Assembly: GCF_009707955.1 (NCBI RefSeq)
Contig: NZ_WMDQ01000008.1
Coordinates: forward strand, 124,001-188,000
Reading direction: 5' to 3'
DNA: 64,000 nucleotides
From: Flavobacterium sp. LC2016-13
GTDB lineage: Bacteria > Bacteroidota > Bacteroidia > Flavobacteriales > Flavobacteriaceae
Part shown: positions 1-7,984 of the stretch, piece after piece
Position numbering within the stretch: position 1 is the first letter of the stretch
How the letters are laid out: each line of letters begins with the position of its first letter
The notes under the pieces: model-generated
Told to the model about the DNA's origin: nothing
The model's input: the letters and a program-made list of their open reading frames with translations, nothing else
Database searches by the model: none
Made by a program: the position numbers and the translations under genes

Positions 1-2
1 TT

Positions 3-389
3 GGAGGTGAAGTTTCGTACCAAAGAGGTTTATCAAAAAATAACAGACTTGAATTCGATTTAGGATGGAGAAACAGTAATGATGTCGATGCTATTAAAGC
101 AGTTGGACTTTATCAATGGGTTTGGAACATTGATGGAGGGCTTAACTGGTACGCTGGTGTAGGTGCTGGTTTAGCTGCGTGGGATGATAATCATTATTAC
201 AATAACAACAACAATTATGACCATAATGGTGTTTATGTTTTTGCAGCCGGTGATATTGGTATCGAATATGGTTTTGATAATGTGCCAATTCTATTATCAT
301 TAGATGCAAGACCAGAAATTGGTTCAGGATATTATAACGATGACAACTTTGGATTTGACGTAGGTTTGGGAGTAAAATTCAAATTCTAA
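3..389 (+). CDS. Outer-membrane beta-barrel protein, C-terminal part (5' end outside window)
   Basis: The frame beginning at base 3 stays open from the window edge to a TAA at 387-389, so only the last 128 residues are visible. The sequence alternates aromatic and polar residues with Gly/Asn-rich turns, as in a small transmembrane beta-barrel, and it ends in Lys-Phe-Lys-Phe. A terminal Phe is the usual BAM recognition signal. A run of Asn and Tyr residues near the middle looks like an extracellular loop. It is probably one of the 8-stranded outer-membrane porin-like proteins common in Flavobacterium. The exact family and any ligand cannot be told. A strong hairpin terminator follows 31 bases downstream. 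Confidence 0.75.
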   Translation, partial: GGEVSYQRGLSKNNRLEFDLGWRNSNDVDAIKAVGLYQWVWNIDGGLNWYAGVGAGLAAWDDNHYYNNNNNYDHNGVYVFAAGDIGIEYGFDNVPILLSLDARPEIGSGYYNDDNFGFDVGLGVKFKF

Positions 390-420
390 ATATCAAGTAA
401 AAAAAATTGTAAAAAAAAGA

Positions 421-450
421 AACCTGTCGCTATAACGACAGGTTTTTTTT
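421..450 (+). terminator. Rho-independent terminator after the outer-membrane barrel gene
   Basis: A 9-bp perfect stem (421-429 with 436-444) encloses a 6-base loop and runs into eight or more T residues. It lies directly downstream of the barrel gene. An A-run on its left side could also let it act in the other direction. Confidence 0.85.
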
Positions 451-458
451 ATTCTTTA

Positions 459-523
459 TGTCAGGCTGAGCGAAGTCGAAGCACTAAACTAAACGTAAAG
501 CTTCGACTTCGCTCAGCCTGACA
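459..523. repeat. Inverted repeat of the TGTCAGGCTGAGC family, copy 1
   Basis: Two perfect 24-base complementary arms (459-482 and 500-523) flank a 17-base spacer. The outer part of each arm is TGTCAGGCTGAGCGA. The same outer arm occurs at 61763-61812 with a different inner part. It lies between a plus-strand and a minus-strand gene, so it may have been recruited as a terminator for the gene ending at 541. Confidence 0.85.
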
Positions 524-540
524 TTTAATCCTAACACTCT

Positions 541-963
541 TTACTTGATAATAATTTCTTTTTTCGAATGTACTTTTACAACCGTATAAGGATAAGTGAT
601 TACCTGCATTACCATTGCATCTTTTGCAGGGCTATTTTCTTTTACCGTAATAATGATATTTTTATCCGTTTCTTCTACTTTTTCAACACCAATAGAATAT
701 CCGCCAGTGTTTTTTTCTCCCATATTCAGGATAACATAATTCGAATTGCTTATATCAGCCTGCTTCATTTTGTCTGCCAAAAGCGGATCTGTTTCAAGCA
801 TTTTGATTTCATTAGGTTCTGTCAAAATCTCAAAAAATTTAATATTTCCGCCACCGTCAGACTGCTCTGTTAGAATTTCATACAATGCTTTTGGGTCTGA
901 TGTTTTTTTCGCTCCACAAGAAACCAGAACAAAAATTATTAATACCGAAATTACTTTTTTCAT
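541..963 (-). CDS. PrcB-like lipoprotein (PrcB C-terminal domain)
   Basis: This is a 140-residue predicted lipoprotein. A short hydrophobic signal ends in a lipobox with the acylated Cys at residue 16 (VSCG). The C-terminal half (about residues 85-140) has the GGYSI start, the Lys/Val-rich strand, the 'SPAKDAMVMQ' stretch and the YPYTVVKV ending typical of the PrcB_C domain. That domain was first noted in a protein that stabilises a treponemal protease complex. No protease gene is adjacent, so the partner is unknown. It starts 16 bases after bshA ends on the same strand, so the two are probably co-transcribed. The family call is by motif recognition, and the role is inferred to be envelope-associated. 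Confidence 0.6.
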   Translation of the reverse strand: MKKVISVLIIFVLVSCGAKKTSDPKALYEILTEQSDGGGNIKFFEILTEPNEIKMLETDPLLADKMKQADISNSNYVILNMGEKNTGGYSIGVEKVEETDKNIIITVKENSPAKDAMVMQVITYPYTVVKVHSKKEIIIK

Positions 964-979
964 CTGCGTTTATTTAAAA

Positions 980-2125
980 TTAATGTTTCTCATATTTATA
1001 ATCATCTATCGCTCTCTGATACAAAGCTTCATATTTAGGTAATATGTTTAAAATGTCAAATTTCTTCGCAACTTCTAATGCGTTTGCTTTAAACTGATTT
1101 AAAACATCATCATTTTCCAGAATTTTTATTGCATTTGCTGCCATTTCTTCCACATTCCCAACATTACTCAAATATCCTGAATAACCATCAAAATTAACTT
1201 CCGGTAAACCACCAGAATTACTTGAAATTACAGGAACTCCGCAAGCCATTGCTTCTAAAGCGGCCAAACCAAAACTTTCTGTTTCTGAAGGAAGTAAAAA
1301 CAAATCTGTTAAAAGTAAAATTTTATCAATTTCATTACTGTTTCCAAAGAAAATTACCTTGTCATGAATTCCTAATTCCTGGCATAAAATCTCTGCTTTT
1401 TCTTTTTCAGGGCCATCACCAACCATCATCAGTTTAGCTGGCATTACTTTCTGGATATTATAGAAAATTTTAATAATATCCGGAATGCGTTTTACCTTTC
1501 TAAAGTTACTGATATGGGTAATAATGCGCTCATTTTCCTTTGCCATAACATAACGATGGCAAGGCTGCATCGGATCTTTCTTTACTTTATCCAATTCGAT
1601 AAAATTCGGAATCACTTTAATTTTATTCTTGATTTTGAATAATTTCAAAGTATCATCTTTCAAACTCTGCGAAACAGATGTTACATAATCAGATTTATTG
1701 ATACTAAAAGTCACCGCAGGTTTATAGAACGGATGATTTCCTACCAGAGTAATATCAGTTCCGTGAAGCGTCGTAATCATCGGAAGATTAATTCCTTCAT
1801 TCTTCAACATTTGCTTCGCCATATAACCCGCATAAGCGTGTGGAATAGCATAATGTACGTGTAAAACTTCAATCTTATATAATTTTACCATATCGACCAA
1901 TTTGCTTGACAAAGCCAACTCATACGGCTGATAATGAAAAAGAGGATATTCAGGAACGTTTACTTCGTGATAATGAACATTAGGATTTAAAAGTGCCAAC
2001 CTAACCGGCTGACTATAAGTAATAAAATGGATTTCGTGTCCGCGTCTGGCTAATTCAAGACCTAGCTCTGTGGCTACTACCCCACTACCACCAAAAGTCG
2101 GATAACAAACTATTGCTATTTTCAT
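980..2125 (-). CDS. bshA: N-acetyl-alpha-D-glucosaminyl L-malate synthase (bacillithiol biosynthesis)
   Basis: BshA joins UDP-N-acetylglucosamine to L-malate in the cytoplasm, the first step of bacillithiol synthesis. The 381 residues match the usual family length. The N-terminal domain opens with the YPTFGGSGVV glycine-rich motif characteristic of BshA. The C-terminal GT-B domain holds the glycosyltransferase family 4 signature (about residues 277-310: SETESFGLAALEAMACG followed by a Gly-Gly-Leu-Pro-Glu turn). The presence of bshA says this organism uses bacillithiol as its low-molecular-weight thiol. bshB and bshC are not in the window. The PrcB-like lipoprotein lies 16 bases downstream. 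The upstream gap is long and carries palindromic repeats. Confidence 0.9.
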   Translation of the reverse strand: MKIAIVCYPTFGGSGVVATELGLELARRGHEIHFITYSQPVRLALLNPNVHYHEVNVPEYPLFHYQPYELALSSKLVDMVKLYKIEVLHVHYAIPHAYAGYMAKQMLKNEGINLPMITTLHGTDITLVGNHPFYKPAVTFSINKSDYVTSVSQSLKDDTLKLFKIKNKIKVIPNFIELDKVKKDPMQPCHRYVMAKENERIITHISNFRKVKRIPDIIKIFYNIQKVMPAKLMMVGDGPEKEKAEILCQELGIHDKVIFFGNSNEIDKILLLTDLFLLPSETESFGLAALEAMACGVPVISSNSGGLPEVNFDGYSGYLSNVGNVEEMAANAIKILENDDVLNQFKANALEVAKKFDILNILPKYEALYQRAIDDYKYEKH

Positions 2126-2360
2126 GTATTAAATTTAATACTACGAAAGTACTCAAAATTCACGTTTAATTAAGTATTTCAATTGTTAGATTTTTGTGAA
2201 TCTTAGATTTGTCAGATTATTAGAATGTTAGATCTTAAGAGTTTTAAAATCTGATTATATCTGTAATATTAATCGAGTTAAAGCAATTACTACTCCTAAT
2301 TCATAACTTATAATTGATGATTTTTATCAGGAGCAGAAGTAATAATTTTCAGAAGAACCA

Positions 2361-2447
2361 CTTGTCCCGCTGTCCGCTATATCTTTTATGGCCATCCCGA
2401 AGCTTCGGGAGCCATAAAAGGATATCGCTCCCATCGGGGCTAGATTA
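2361..2447. repeat. Nested palindromic intergenic element (CCCGAAGCTTCGGG core)
   Basis: Inside the 430-base gap upstream of bshA, a 16-base perfect palindrome (2395-2410) is flanked by the arms TTTTATGGC (2384-2392) and GCCATAAAA (2411-2419). Outer ATATC/GATAT arms are offset by one base. Flanking GC-rich motifs (CTTGTCCCGCTGTCCGC on the left, CCCATCGGGGCTAG on the right) resemble the dispersed elements near 48.73 kb and 61.5 kb. The rest of the gap (2126-2360) shows no gene. Confidence 0.7.
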
Positions 2448-2505
2448 GAGGTTTTTGTTTTTATAAGAACTTTTTTTAACCCGACAGGTTTTGACGTAAT
2501 TCGAT

Positions 2506-2534
2506 CTTTGTCAAAGTTTTAAACTTTGACAAAG
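2506..2534 (-). terminator. Near-perfect palindrome downstream of the beta-propeller gene
   Basis: Two 14-base complementary arms (2506-2519, 2521-2534) are separated by a single base. This AT-rich hairpin lies 22 bases beyond the stop of the minus-strand gene ending at 2557 and probably serves as its terminator or as an RNA-stability hairpin. Confidence 0.55.
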
Positions 2535-2556
2535 ATATTCAGACATCTGTAAAGGA

Positions 2557-4020
2557 TTACTTTTTTTCAATTTTCACCATTCCATATCTTGTTGCAAGAA
2601 AGATATTCCCTTTTGAATCCTGATCAATATCCTCAATATAAGAAGTTGGAATATTAGAATTTGAGTTATTGTAGTTTTCCCAAACATTATTAATTGGATC
2701 AAACCTAATCAAACCACAACTTGAACTAGTAATCCATAATATATTCTCCTTATTATCATACAACATATTACTTGTATGATTAGCCGGAATACCCGAATTT
2801 TCGGTAGTATATTTTGTCCATACTCCATTAATAGACAAAACCCCAATTCCTTCATCTGAATTCATTTCTGTTCCTTTATCATTTTTATAAAGTCCAAAAT
2901 ATAAATTGCCTTTAGCATCTTCGGTCATACTTGTAATGCATCTTCCTTTTAATATAGATTTCGTTTTCTCAAACTCTGTAACCTTACCATTTTCATCGAT
3001 CAGTAAACTTCCTTTAAAAGTTCCAATCCATAATCTATTCTTAGAATCTTTTTTAGCATAATAAACTTCATTCACAGGAAGTTCAGGCAGATTTTTTTGA
3101 TTGAGAATCTTCCAATTTCCATCTTTTAAAATCATTAAACCTTCATCCGCACAAAAGAATACTTCTCCCGATTTTGGATTATTGATAATATGATAACATC
3201 CATCAATTCCAATTTCAGCAGGTAAATGATATTTCCATTTACCATCTTTAAAACTTAATATTCCTTTAGTTGTTGAAACCCAATAGGTATTTTCGTTATC
3301 AACTGCCATATCAAAATAAGCAAAATACTTACCAACAGGAATTATATCTTGTTCTGAGTTTTTAAATTTAACTCCATCATAAAAAAAAAGTTCCTCGTTA
3401 ACTTCATACCATACATTGTCATTTTTATTAATAGCTAAATGATCACTTGATCCCGTAGATAAATTAGAATTTGATTTATTCCAAAATTTAATATTATAAT
3501 TTTTAAGATTATCGTTTTTATAAACATAACTCGTATTATAAATTTCCGGTTTTTGAGGAGCGTCGAATGATTTTTTAAAAGATTTGAGATCAACTCTTTC
3601 AATTCTGCCAGTTATTTTTCCATCTTTAATAACAAAAACTAAAGTAATCGAAACCTTCTCTTCTTTTTTATCATTTGAAATTGCAGGAATCCAATCATCA
3701 AAATCATTTAATTCTTTTACAATTTTCGACGTAATAAAACTATTCGAAGTATCATTATGACTTAAGACACACCCATTGCCTTTAGAATCAACTAGAACTT
3801 GAAATTTAACAGCTCCGCTAATTTTATTCAAATTCAAAGATTCATTCAAACGTGATTCTAATTTGCTGAATTTCTCTTCGTTATAAGCCGCTTTTATATC
3901 TCCGCAATCGAGACAAAATCTATCTGTTTTACAATTTTCTAATTTAACAGGGAAAATGTTCTGAGCGCTTAGCTTGAAGAAAAAACAAATTATAAATAAG
4001 GTTAAAAATTTTATTTTCAT
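2557..4020 (-). CDS. Secreted protein: TonB-C-like domain plus beta-propeller repeats
   Basis: This is a 487-residue exported protein. A signal peptide ends near residue 19 (KLSAQ). Residues about 60-155 resemble the fold of a TonB C-terminal/energy-transducer domain: 'GAVKFQVLVDSKGNG', then a helix, 'WIPAI', then paired beta strands. Residues about 195-487 form repeated blades of the two-component-regulator propeller type, with recurring Trp-Ile/Val, Gly, Leu and 'WxxY' motifs such as 'RLWIGTFKGSLLIDENGK' and 'GNIFLATRYGMVKI'. No membrane anchor, histidine kinase or type IX sorting tail follows, so it is not a hybrid sensor. It may be a periplasmic sensor or scaffold. The ATG start at 4020 places the signal peptide correctly. 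Confidence 0.6.
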   Translation of the reverse strand: MKIKFLTLFIICFFFKLSAQNIFPVKLENCKTDRFCLDCGDIKAAYNEEKFSKLESRLNESLNLNKISGAVKFQVLVDSKGNGCVLSHNDTSNSFITSKIVKELNDFDDWIPAISNDKKEEKVSITLVFVIKDGKITGRIERVDLKSFKKSFDAPQKPEIYNTSYVYKNDNLKNYNIKFWNKSNSNLSTGSSDHLAINKNDNVWYEVNEELFFYDGVKFKNSEQDIIPVGKYFAYFDMAVDNENTYWVSTTKGILSFKDGKWKYHLPAEIGIDGCYHIINNPKSGEVFFCADEGLMILKDGNWKILNQKNLPELPVNEVYYAKKDSKNRLWIGTFKGSLLIDENGKVTEFEKTKSILKGRCITSMTEDAKGNLYFGLYKNDKGTEMNSDEGIGVLSINGVWTKYTTENSGIPANHTSNMLYDNKENILWITSSSCGLIRFDPINNVWENYNNSNSNIPTSYIEDIDQDSKGNIFLATRYGMVKIEKK

Positions 4021-4145
4021 TTATATTTTATATTGAGAAGCTTATGTTTTTTTTTCAAAAACCAAACAATCTAGTTTATTGAAATTCACAAAAAAAGGCA
4101 CAAAATGATTATTTCATGCCTTGATTAATATTTTTTAAATTCTTC

Positions 4146-4628
4146 TTAGAAAAATCTGCTATGCCAGCTATCGGCTGCAGGAACTTCCCAAGATTCGTTG
4201 TATTCTTCGATATTGTTTACAAGGTTATTAAAAACAATTGTGTTTTCAGAAACCGATTTATCTTTCACCATTTTCTTGAAATCAATTAATGGTTTGTGTG
4301 CGATATGTTCACCAAGTTTAAAAGTTACGTTCATTTTATCTAACAAATCAACGTTGTATTTTTTCTCTAAACTTTGAATAAATTCTACCGAACTATCAAT
4401 AGAACATCCTGTAGCAGCTTGTACATCCTGATTTACAGCCAAAATAATGAATCGGTTGTATTTTAGTTGGTACGAAGCTTCTAAACTTGTTCCATGCGCT
4501 GCCCATTCTTCTACAAAAGCTTTCAGGTCAGTTTCTATTTCAGAAAATTCTTCCTCAGAAAATTTTCTGTTTGATTGATAAATCCAGATTCTGGATTCAC
4601 CAGGTAAATCTTCAAAAGGTATATACAT
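4146..4628 (-). CDS. Conserved Bacteroidota protein often labelled 'ABC transporter ATPase'
   Basis: This 160-residue soluble protein has no signal peptide or membrane segment. Close relatives in Flavobacteriia carry the name 'ABC transporter ATPase', but no Walker A (GxxGxGKS/T), ABC signature (LSGGQ) or Walker B is present here. The name should therefore not be taken as a function. Conserved-looking features are a Trp-rich N-terminus (ESRIWIYQSNRKF), a single Cys in 'AATGCSIDSS' near residue 97 and a C-terminal 'WEVPAADSWHSRFF'. It is the last gene of a minus-strand run, 85 bases after the CCG Fe-S protein, so a link to that redox system is possible. The function is unknown. Confidence 0.7.
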   Translation of the reverse strand: MYIPFEDLPGESRIWIYQSNRKFSEEEFSEIETDLKAFVEEWAAHGTSLEASYQLKYNRFIILAVNQDVQAATGCSIDSSVEFIQSLEKKYNVDLLDKMNVTFKLGEHIAHKPLIDFKKMVKDKSVSENTIVFNNLVNNIEEYNESWEVPAADSWHSRFF

Positions 4629-4713
4629 TTTAATTTTTGTTTATTTTGTTTCAGGTTTCAGGTTTCAATCAAAACCTTTGAACCTTTGTTGCTTTGTTCC
4701 TTTGCACCTCAGA

Positions 4714-5505
4714 TCAAAGATCTTGCGCATTAGCAATTAACTCAGCAATATCCATTACTTTAACTTGCCCTTCTTTTTCTTTGTTTTTAATACCATCCGT
4801 TAACATCGTATTACAAAACGGACAACCCGCTGCAATAATATCCGGTTGTACTTCTAAAGCATCTTCTGTACGCAATACGTTTACTTCCTTGTTTCCTGGT
4901 TCTGCATCTTTAAACATTTGTGCTCCACCTGCTCCGCAACATAAACCGTTTGCTTTTGAGCGCTTCATTTCGACTAATTCAACATCAAGTCTTTCAATTA
5001 AATCTCTTGGTGCTTCATAAACTTTATTTGCTCTTCCTAAATAACAAGGATCGTGAAAAGTAATTTTTTTACCTTTAAACTGACCACCTTCTACTGTTAA
5101 TCTTCCGTCATCCATTAATGATTTTAAAAATTCAGTATGATGAATTACATCATATTGACCTCCTAATTCAGGATATTCATTTTTTAAAGTATTAAAACAA
5201 TGCGGACAAGCAGTGACTATTTTTTTTGCTTCATAAGCATTCAAAACCTCGATATTCATCATGGCCTGCATTTGAAACAAAAATTCATTTCCAGCTCTTT
5301 TTGCCGGATCTCCGGTACAACTTTCTTCAGTACCAAGTACTGCGAAAGAAACATCTGTACGATTTAAAATACGTACAAATGCTTTTGTAATTTTCTTTGC
5401 TCTATCATCAAAACTTCCTGCGCAACCTACCCAAAACAAAACTTCTGGTTGTTTTCCTTCGGCCAGCATTTCTGCCATTGTTGGTACTACTAAACTTTCT
5501 GACAT
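4714..5505 (-). CDS. CCG-domain Fe-S protein (HdrB/LutA/GlpC-like)
   Basis: The protein has 263 residues with two cysteine-rich CCG-type domains. The second is canonical: 'FHDPCYLGR', then 'LCCGAGGAQMF', then 'AAGCPFCNTML'. The first is a variant in which the double Cys is replaced ('ESCTGDP') while 'TACPHCFNTL' is kept. Such domains bind a non-cubane or ordinary [4Fe-4S] centre in heterodisulfide reductase subunit B, lactate-utilisation LutA and glycerol-3-phosphate dehydrogenase GlpC. Here it follows a membrane protein with two 4Fe-4S clusters, so the pair probably forms a membrane-anchored oxidoreductase passing electrons between the quinone pool and a soluble donor. The substrate cannot be told from the sequence. 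Confidence 0.8.
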   Translation of the reverse strand: MSESLVVPTMAEMLAEGKQPEVLFWVGCAGSFDDRAKKITKAFVRILNRTDVSFAVLGTEESCTGDPAKRAGNEFLFQMQAMMNIEVLNAYEAKKIVTACPHCFNTLKNEYPELGGQYDVIHHTEFLKSLMDDGRLTVEGGQFKGKKITFHDPCYLGRANKVYEAPRDLIERLDVELVEMKRSKANGLCCGAGGAQMFKDAEPGNKEVNVLRTEDALEVQPDIIAAGCPFCNTMLTDGIKNKEKEGQVKVMDIAELIANAQDL

Positions 5506-5625
5506 CTTCTTATTTTGTTAAATCGGTTAATCGTTTATTTGGTTAATCGCTCTCTCTGACATAACCTTACTAAAAACCTTAATATTTTATTATCGCTTAA
5601 ACGGTTAATAACCCCTTAAACCATT

Positions 5626-6963
5626 TTAATTCTCGTTTTTCCAATTCAGTCTGTCCTGTTGGCTGTATTGCCAAGGTGCTCCATTATTTTCAATATTAGT
5701 CATCATCGCGTTCAATGACATTGGAGCAGCACTTTGTTCCATAACTAAATAACGGCGCATATCCATAATAATAGACAATGGACTGATATTTACCGGACAT
5801 TCTTCTACACAAGCATTACATGAGGTACAAGCCCACAATTCTTCTGGTGTAATATAATCGTTTAATAAAGTTTTATTATCCGGAACAAAAACACCTTTAT
5901 TGGCATCAATATTTTTTCCTACTTCTTGTAAACGATCTCTCGTATCCATCATAATTTTACGTGGAGACAATTTTTTACCGGTTTGATTTGCCGGACATGA
6001 TGATGTACAACGACCACATTCGGTACAAGTATAAGCGTTTAACAACTGAACCCAGTTTAAATCCTGAACATCACTTGCGCCAAATTTACTTGGAGCAGCA
6101 TTTTCATCAACTGGTGCAGCAGCAAACGGATCTGCATTTGGATCCATCATTAATTTAACTTCTTTTGTAACCGATTCCAGATTATCAAACTGACCTTCCG
6201 GTTTTAGGTTTGCAAAATAAGTATTCGGGAAAGCTAAAAGAATATGCAAGTGTTTTGAGAAGTACAAATAGTTCATAAAAACTAAAATACCCACAATATG
6301 TAACCACCAAAAAACTTCGAATAATAACGAAACTAATTCATTTGACATTCCGTTGAAGATTGGCGCAATAAACTGACTTATTGGAAAACTTCCGGCTCTG
6401 TGAAAATGAGAAAATCCTCCCGGAACATTTTGCAAATGGAAGTCAGAAGCATCCATTAACAAAAACAAAAGCATCAAAACTGTTTCGAAGTACAAGATGT
6501 AATTCGCATCACTTTTAGGAAAACCATTTAAATCCGGATTTATAAAACGTTTCAATTTGATAACGTTTCTTCTAATCCAGAAAACGGTAACTGCAAAAAT
6601 GACAAGTATTGCCAATATTTCAAACGAAGCAATCAAAACGTCATAAACTACACCTAAATAAGGAGCAAAAATTCTATGCGTTCCAAATAATCCGTCAATA
6701 ATAATTTCGAGTAACTCGATATTAATAATTATAAAACCTACGTATACAAAAATATGAAGTATTCCGGCTACAGGGCGTCTCACCATTTTTGATTGCCCAA
6801 GAGCAATCAATGCCATGTTTTTCCAACGTGCTTTAGAATTATCTTTTCGGTTTACATCTACTCCTAAATTGATGTTTCGGATGATCTTTTTTACGCTCGT
6901 TGCAAAAAAACCGAAACCTACTATTAGAAGTATAGCGAATAAAATATTATCTAAATAACTCAT
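5626..6963 (-). CDS. Membrane-anchored 4Fe-4S protein (HdrC/HdrE or DsrM/K-like)
   Basis: This 445-residue protein has about five N-terminal transmembrane helices (near 4-24, 66-90, 107-130, 156-174 and 211-235). Several His residues lie in or next to helices (HIFVYVGF; WWLHIVGI; SKHLHILL) and could bind haem b, as in NarI/HdrE-type anchors. A cytoplasmic tail carries two [4Fe-4S] motifs, CTECGRCTSSCP (near residue 315) and CTSCNACVEECP (near 378). The combination matches the membrane electron-transfer subunits of Hdr/Dsr-like complexes. It is translated 5 bases downstream of the MCE protein's neighbour region in one run and precedes the CCG protein. It probably connects quinones with that partner. 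Confidence 0.8.
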   Translation of the reverse strand: MSYLDNILFAILLIVGFGFFATSVKKIIRNINLGVDVNRKDNSKARWKNMALIALGQSKMVRRPVAGILHIFVYVGFIIINIELLEIIIDGLFGTHRIFAPYLGVVYDVLIASFEILAILVIFAVTVFWIRRNVIKLKRFINPDLNGFPKSDANYILYFETVLMLLFLLMDASDFHLQNVPGGFSHFHRAGSFPISQFIAPIFNGMSNELVSLLFEVFWWLHIVGILVFMNYLYFSKHLHILLAFPNTYFANLKPEGQFDNLESVTKEVKLMMDPNADPFAAAPVDENAAPSKFGASDVQDLNWVQLLNAYTCTECGRCTSSCPANQTGKKLSPRKIMMDTRDRLQEVGKNIDANKGVFVPDNKTLLNDYITPEELWACTSCNACVEECPVNISPLSIIMDMRRYLVMEQSAAPMSLNAMMTNIENNGAPWQYSQQDRLNWKNEN

Positions 6964-6968
6964 TCTAA

Positions 6969-7934
6969 TTATTTTTTAGTAGTTGTATTTGCGTTTTCTG
7001 TTGGTGCTACATAAGGTTTGTTTTTCTTTCCAAAAAGAGAAACATTTACATAACGTGTTGGGTATAAACGTACATCTTGTAATAACAATTCTAATTCTTT
7101 TGAAGTTTTAGCTAAGTTATTATACAAGGCGTCATCATTTAATAATTTACCAGCAGTTCCTTTTCCTGAGTTTAAATTACTCATTATACCGTCTACTTTT
7201 GCTAATGTCTGGTTCAGGTTTCTAACTGTTTTACCTAAATCAGCTTTGTTTAAAGAATCAGATATTTTATTGAAGTTATTTGACATTTTATTAAAATTAG
7301 TCACTACTCCATTTATCTGACCTTTATTTGTATCTAAAATAGAATTCAGAGTTCCAGATGCTCTATGAAATTGCTCCATAGTCTGACTTAATTCTGCCAA
7401 TGACTTCTTGATATCTTCTTGTCCTTTTCTGTCCAGAACATTGTTTAATCCTGTTACAAGAGTATTAATATTAGCAAGCATTAAATCTAATTTTTGCTGA
7501 ATTGGCTCGATTTTACCTCCTAAGGATTCTGTTAAACCTAATTCAATATTCCCTTGTAGCGCTTGACCGTCTACAACTGGCTCTTTATCCTTAAGGTTAG
7601 GAACAATTTTAATTTGTTTTCCACCAATTAAACTTGGTGAATATAAATATGCTTCACTGGTTTTAGAAATTGGAAAATCGGTTTTTAGTTGTAGTTCTAC
7701 TAATAATCTTCCTGTATTTTCATTGATCGTGATTTTAGTCACTTTACCAATCGCAAGTCCGTTTAAAGTTACTGGCGCTGATTGTGGCAAATCTTCCACA
7801 TTATCATATTCAACATATAATGTCTGGTAATTTGTAAAAAGGTCTCTGCCTTTTAGAAAACTATATCCCCAAATAAATAATAAAATTGACGCGATGACTA
7901 ATATAGCCGTTTTGATTTCTCTTGTTAGTTTCAA
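6969..7934 (-). CDS. MlaD-family (MCE domain) lipid-transport protein
   Basis: The protein has 321 residues with one N-terminal transmembrane helix (about residues 9-27). A single MCE domain follows (about 36-120: 'YDNVEDLPQSAPVTLNGLAIGKVTKI', a standard MCE opening), then a long helical, Gln/Asn-rich tail that probably forms a coiled coil. MlaD-type proteins form hexameric rings in the periplasm that move phospholipids between membranes, together with an MlaE permease and MlaF ATPase. Neither partner is in this window. The start is a TTG (7932-7934), chosen because it gives the expected short cytoplasmic N-terminus. It lies 50 bases downstream of the amidase. Confidence 0.85.
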   Translation of the reverse strand: MKLTREIKTAILVIASILLFIWGYSFLKGRDLFTNYQTLYVEYDNVEDLPQSAPVTLNGLAIGKVTKITINENTGRLLVELQLKTDFPISKTSEAYLYSPSLIGGKQIKIVPNLKDKEPVVDGQALQGNIELGLTESLGGKIEPIQQKLDLMLANINTLVTGLNNVLDRKGQEDIKKSLAELSQTMEQFHRASGTLNSILDTNKGQINGVVTNFNKMSNNFNKISDSLNKADLGKTVRNLNQTLAKVDGIMSNLNSGKGTAGKLLNDDALYNNLAKTSKELELLLQDVRLYPTRYVNVSLFGKKNKPYVAPTENANTTTKK

Positions 7935-7984
7935 AATTCTAAGTGTTTCTACAAAATTAATATAAATATTCGAACTTGTTACTT

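Noticed and set aside
568..873. Plus-strand open frame inside the PrcB-like gene
   Set aside because: It is antisense to a well-supported lipoprotein gene and lacks a recognisable domain or start context.
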